From: Corallococcus soli
GTDB lineage: Bacteria; Myxococcota; Myxococcia; Myxococcales; Myxococcaceae
Length of the DNA stretch: 64,000 nt
Assembly (NCBI RefSeq): GCF_014930455.1
Contig: NZ_JAAIYO010000001.1
Span: forward strand, 558,001-622,000
Direction: 5' to 3'
Under the pieces are notes generated by a model. The model made no database searches. It had not been told where the DNA came from and worked only from the letters and a program-made list of their open reading frames with translations. This document shows positions 63,059 to 64,000 of this stretch, piece by piece (positions within the stretch are counted from its first letter, which is position 1; each line of letters begins with the position of its first letter). The position numbers were made by a program, and so were the translations under genes.

Positions 63059-63995
63059 GGCGCGAGGGCCCGCGCGTCTCCCGCAGGTGGGTCACGTCCG
63101 CGTCCGTGGGCATGGGCCCAGGGGTGCGGCGGCCCGCGGTGACGCGCTCCGGACCCAGCGTGGTGTGCAGCGGGTGCGCGTCCAGCACCAGCAGGCCGCC
63201 CACCGCGACGGTGAGCACCAGGCCGCCGGCCCACTCCAGCGTGCGCGCGCGCCGAGCCTCCCGGGCGCGGTACGTCAGCCAGGTGAAGGCCAGCACCGAC
63301 AGGCAGCCCAGGCAGCTCCAGCGCACCGTGCGCAGCCGCGCCGCCTGCGCCATGCCCTCCGCCATCAGGTCCGGCCGCAGCGACTCCGGCGCCCGCGACA
63401 GCCGCGACAGCAGCGTGAACAGGTGGTGCGCCTCCATCGCGGCCACCGCCGCCATGCCCGCGAGCGCCGCGGACACCAGGCTGGCCAGCAGCAGCCCGCG
63501 CCGCGACCCCTGGCCCAGGCTTGCGCGGCTGAAGCGCGCCACCGCCAGCGCCACCGCCAGCGAGCCCAGCAGCACCGCGGTCGCCCACGCGCCCAGCAGC
63601 CGGGGCGCCATCGCCTTGCCCATCCCCGCCGTCAGCGCGATGCCCGCGTCCCCCTCGCCCACCAGGGGCAGCGCCGCGTGCATCCGCTCCAGCAGGACCT
63701 CCGTGCCCAGGAGCCCCAGCGTCCAGGGCACCGTCGCCATGCCCACCATCACCGCCAGCGGCACCGCCCGGCCCAGCAGCGTGGACCCCGCCGCCACGGT
63801 GAGCAGCGGCACCTCCACCAGCAGCGCCAGCCCCACCAGCACCGCGAAGGGCCCCGCGGAGGTCATCACGCTCACGAGGCCGGCGGGGCCTCCCAGGAAC
63901 GCGGGCAGCGTGCAGCCAAGCACGCACACCGTGGCGGGAACGGCCAGCGCCACGAACAGGCCGGGCGCGAGGTGTGGTCTGACTGGAACGAGCAT
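63027..63995 (-). CDS. Polytopic membrane protein of unknown function
   Basis: 322 aa, about seven hydrophobic segments, for instance LFVALAVPATVCVLGCTLPA, GPFAVLVGLALLVEVPLLTV, AWATAVLLGSLAVALAVA, LLLASLVSAALAGMAAVA, CLGCLSVLAFTWLTY and LEWAGGLVLTVAVGGLLVL, ending in a polar tail of about 50 residues. Cys occur in pairs in segments 1 and 5. No family recognised. Its start is at the window edge, so a longer start outside cannot be excluded. Confidence 0.6.
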   Translation of the reverse strand: MLVPVRPHLAPGLFVALAVPATVCVLGCTLPAFLGGPAGLVSVMTSAGPFAVLVGLALLVEVPLLTVAAGSTLLGRAVPLAVMVGMATVPWTLGLLGTEVLLERMHAALPLVGEGDAGIALTAGMGKAMAPRLLGAWATAVLLGSLAVALAVARFSRASLGQGSRRGLLLASLVSAALAGMAAVAAMEAHHLFTLLSRLSRAPESLRPDLMAEGMAQAARLRTVRWSCLGCLSVLAFTWLTYRAREARRARTLEWAGGLVLTVAVGGLLVLDAHPLHTTLGPERVTAGRRTPGPMPTDADVTHLRETRGPSRLSLPATSRPA

Positions 63996-64000
63996 TTCCA

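Overview
The window is very GC-rich (roughly 70% by eye), gene-dense bacterial DNA. Third codon positions are almost always G or C, and many adjacent genes overlap by 4 to 8 nt (ATGA or GTGA start/stop overlaps). The number of histidine kinases, stand-alone receivers and Ser/Thr kinases, the many lipoproteins and several genes I associate with myxobacteria point to a myxobacterium of the Myxococcus/Corallococcus type. This is inferred from content and style; no rRNA, tRNA, IS element, CRISPR array or prophage was seen.

Layout. 1-9.4 kb: housekeeping and accessory enzymes (DUF4139-like tail, secreted amidohydrolase, HAD phosphatase, type II NADH dehydrogenase, rhomboid protease, epoxide-hydrolase-like enzyme, lipoprotein, RNase Z, DUF2293 protein). 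9.4-14.5 kb: a TetR-MFP-RND efflux operon with a candidate palindromic operator and a strong intrinsic terminator. 14.9-20.3 kb: a STAS/SpoIIAA-like protein, a cold-shock protein with terminator, a membrane protein, a beta-propeller-type lipoprotein, a small secreted protein and an AtoE-type fatty acid transporter. 20.4-27.4 kb: a double-KaiC ATPase with a receiver, an unknown protein, a winged-helix/twin small membrane protein cassette and a large GAF/PAS histidine kinase. 27.4-29.3 kb: an aldehyde dehydrogenase and DUF779 pair, followed by about 800 bp without a gene.

30.1-40.5 kb: more signalling: a Ser/Thr kinase with extra domains, an AarF/ABC1 kinase, a receiver, a CheB, a CheR-PAS protein and a histidine kinase carrying an 11-copy His-Gly-Lys repeat, and a NarL-type regulator. 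40.6-44.6 kb: an alpha/beta hydrolase whose nucleophile is replaced by His, then a translationally coupled operon of a divergent tryptophan-dioxygenase-family enzyme, a kynureninase-like enzyme and a methyltransferase. 44.8-51.3 kb: a four-gene same-strand set of a multihaem cytochrome lipoprotein, a FIST sensor protein, a hybrid histidine kinase and a receiver. 51.5-53.4 kb: a membrane PAS-GAF histidine kinase. 53.8-56.8 kb: a RapA-like SNF2 helicase. 56.9-60.9 kb: a Tad/TadE-like operon. 60.9-64 kb: small hypothetical and membrane proteins.

The most unusual items are the TDO/kynureninase/methyltransferase operon, the cytochrome-FIST-kinase operon, the HGK repeat in a kinase next to split CheB/CheR proteins, and the winged-helix plus twin membrane protein cassette.
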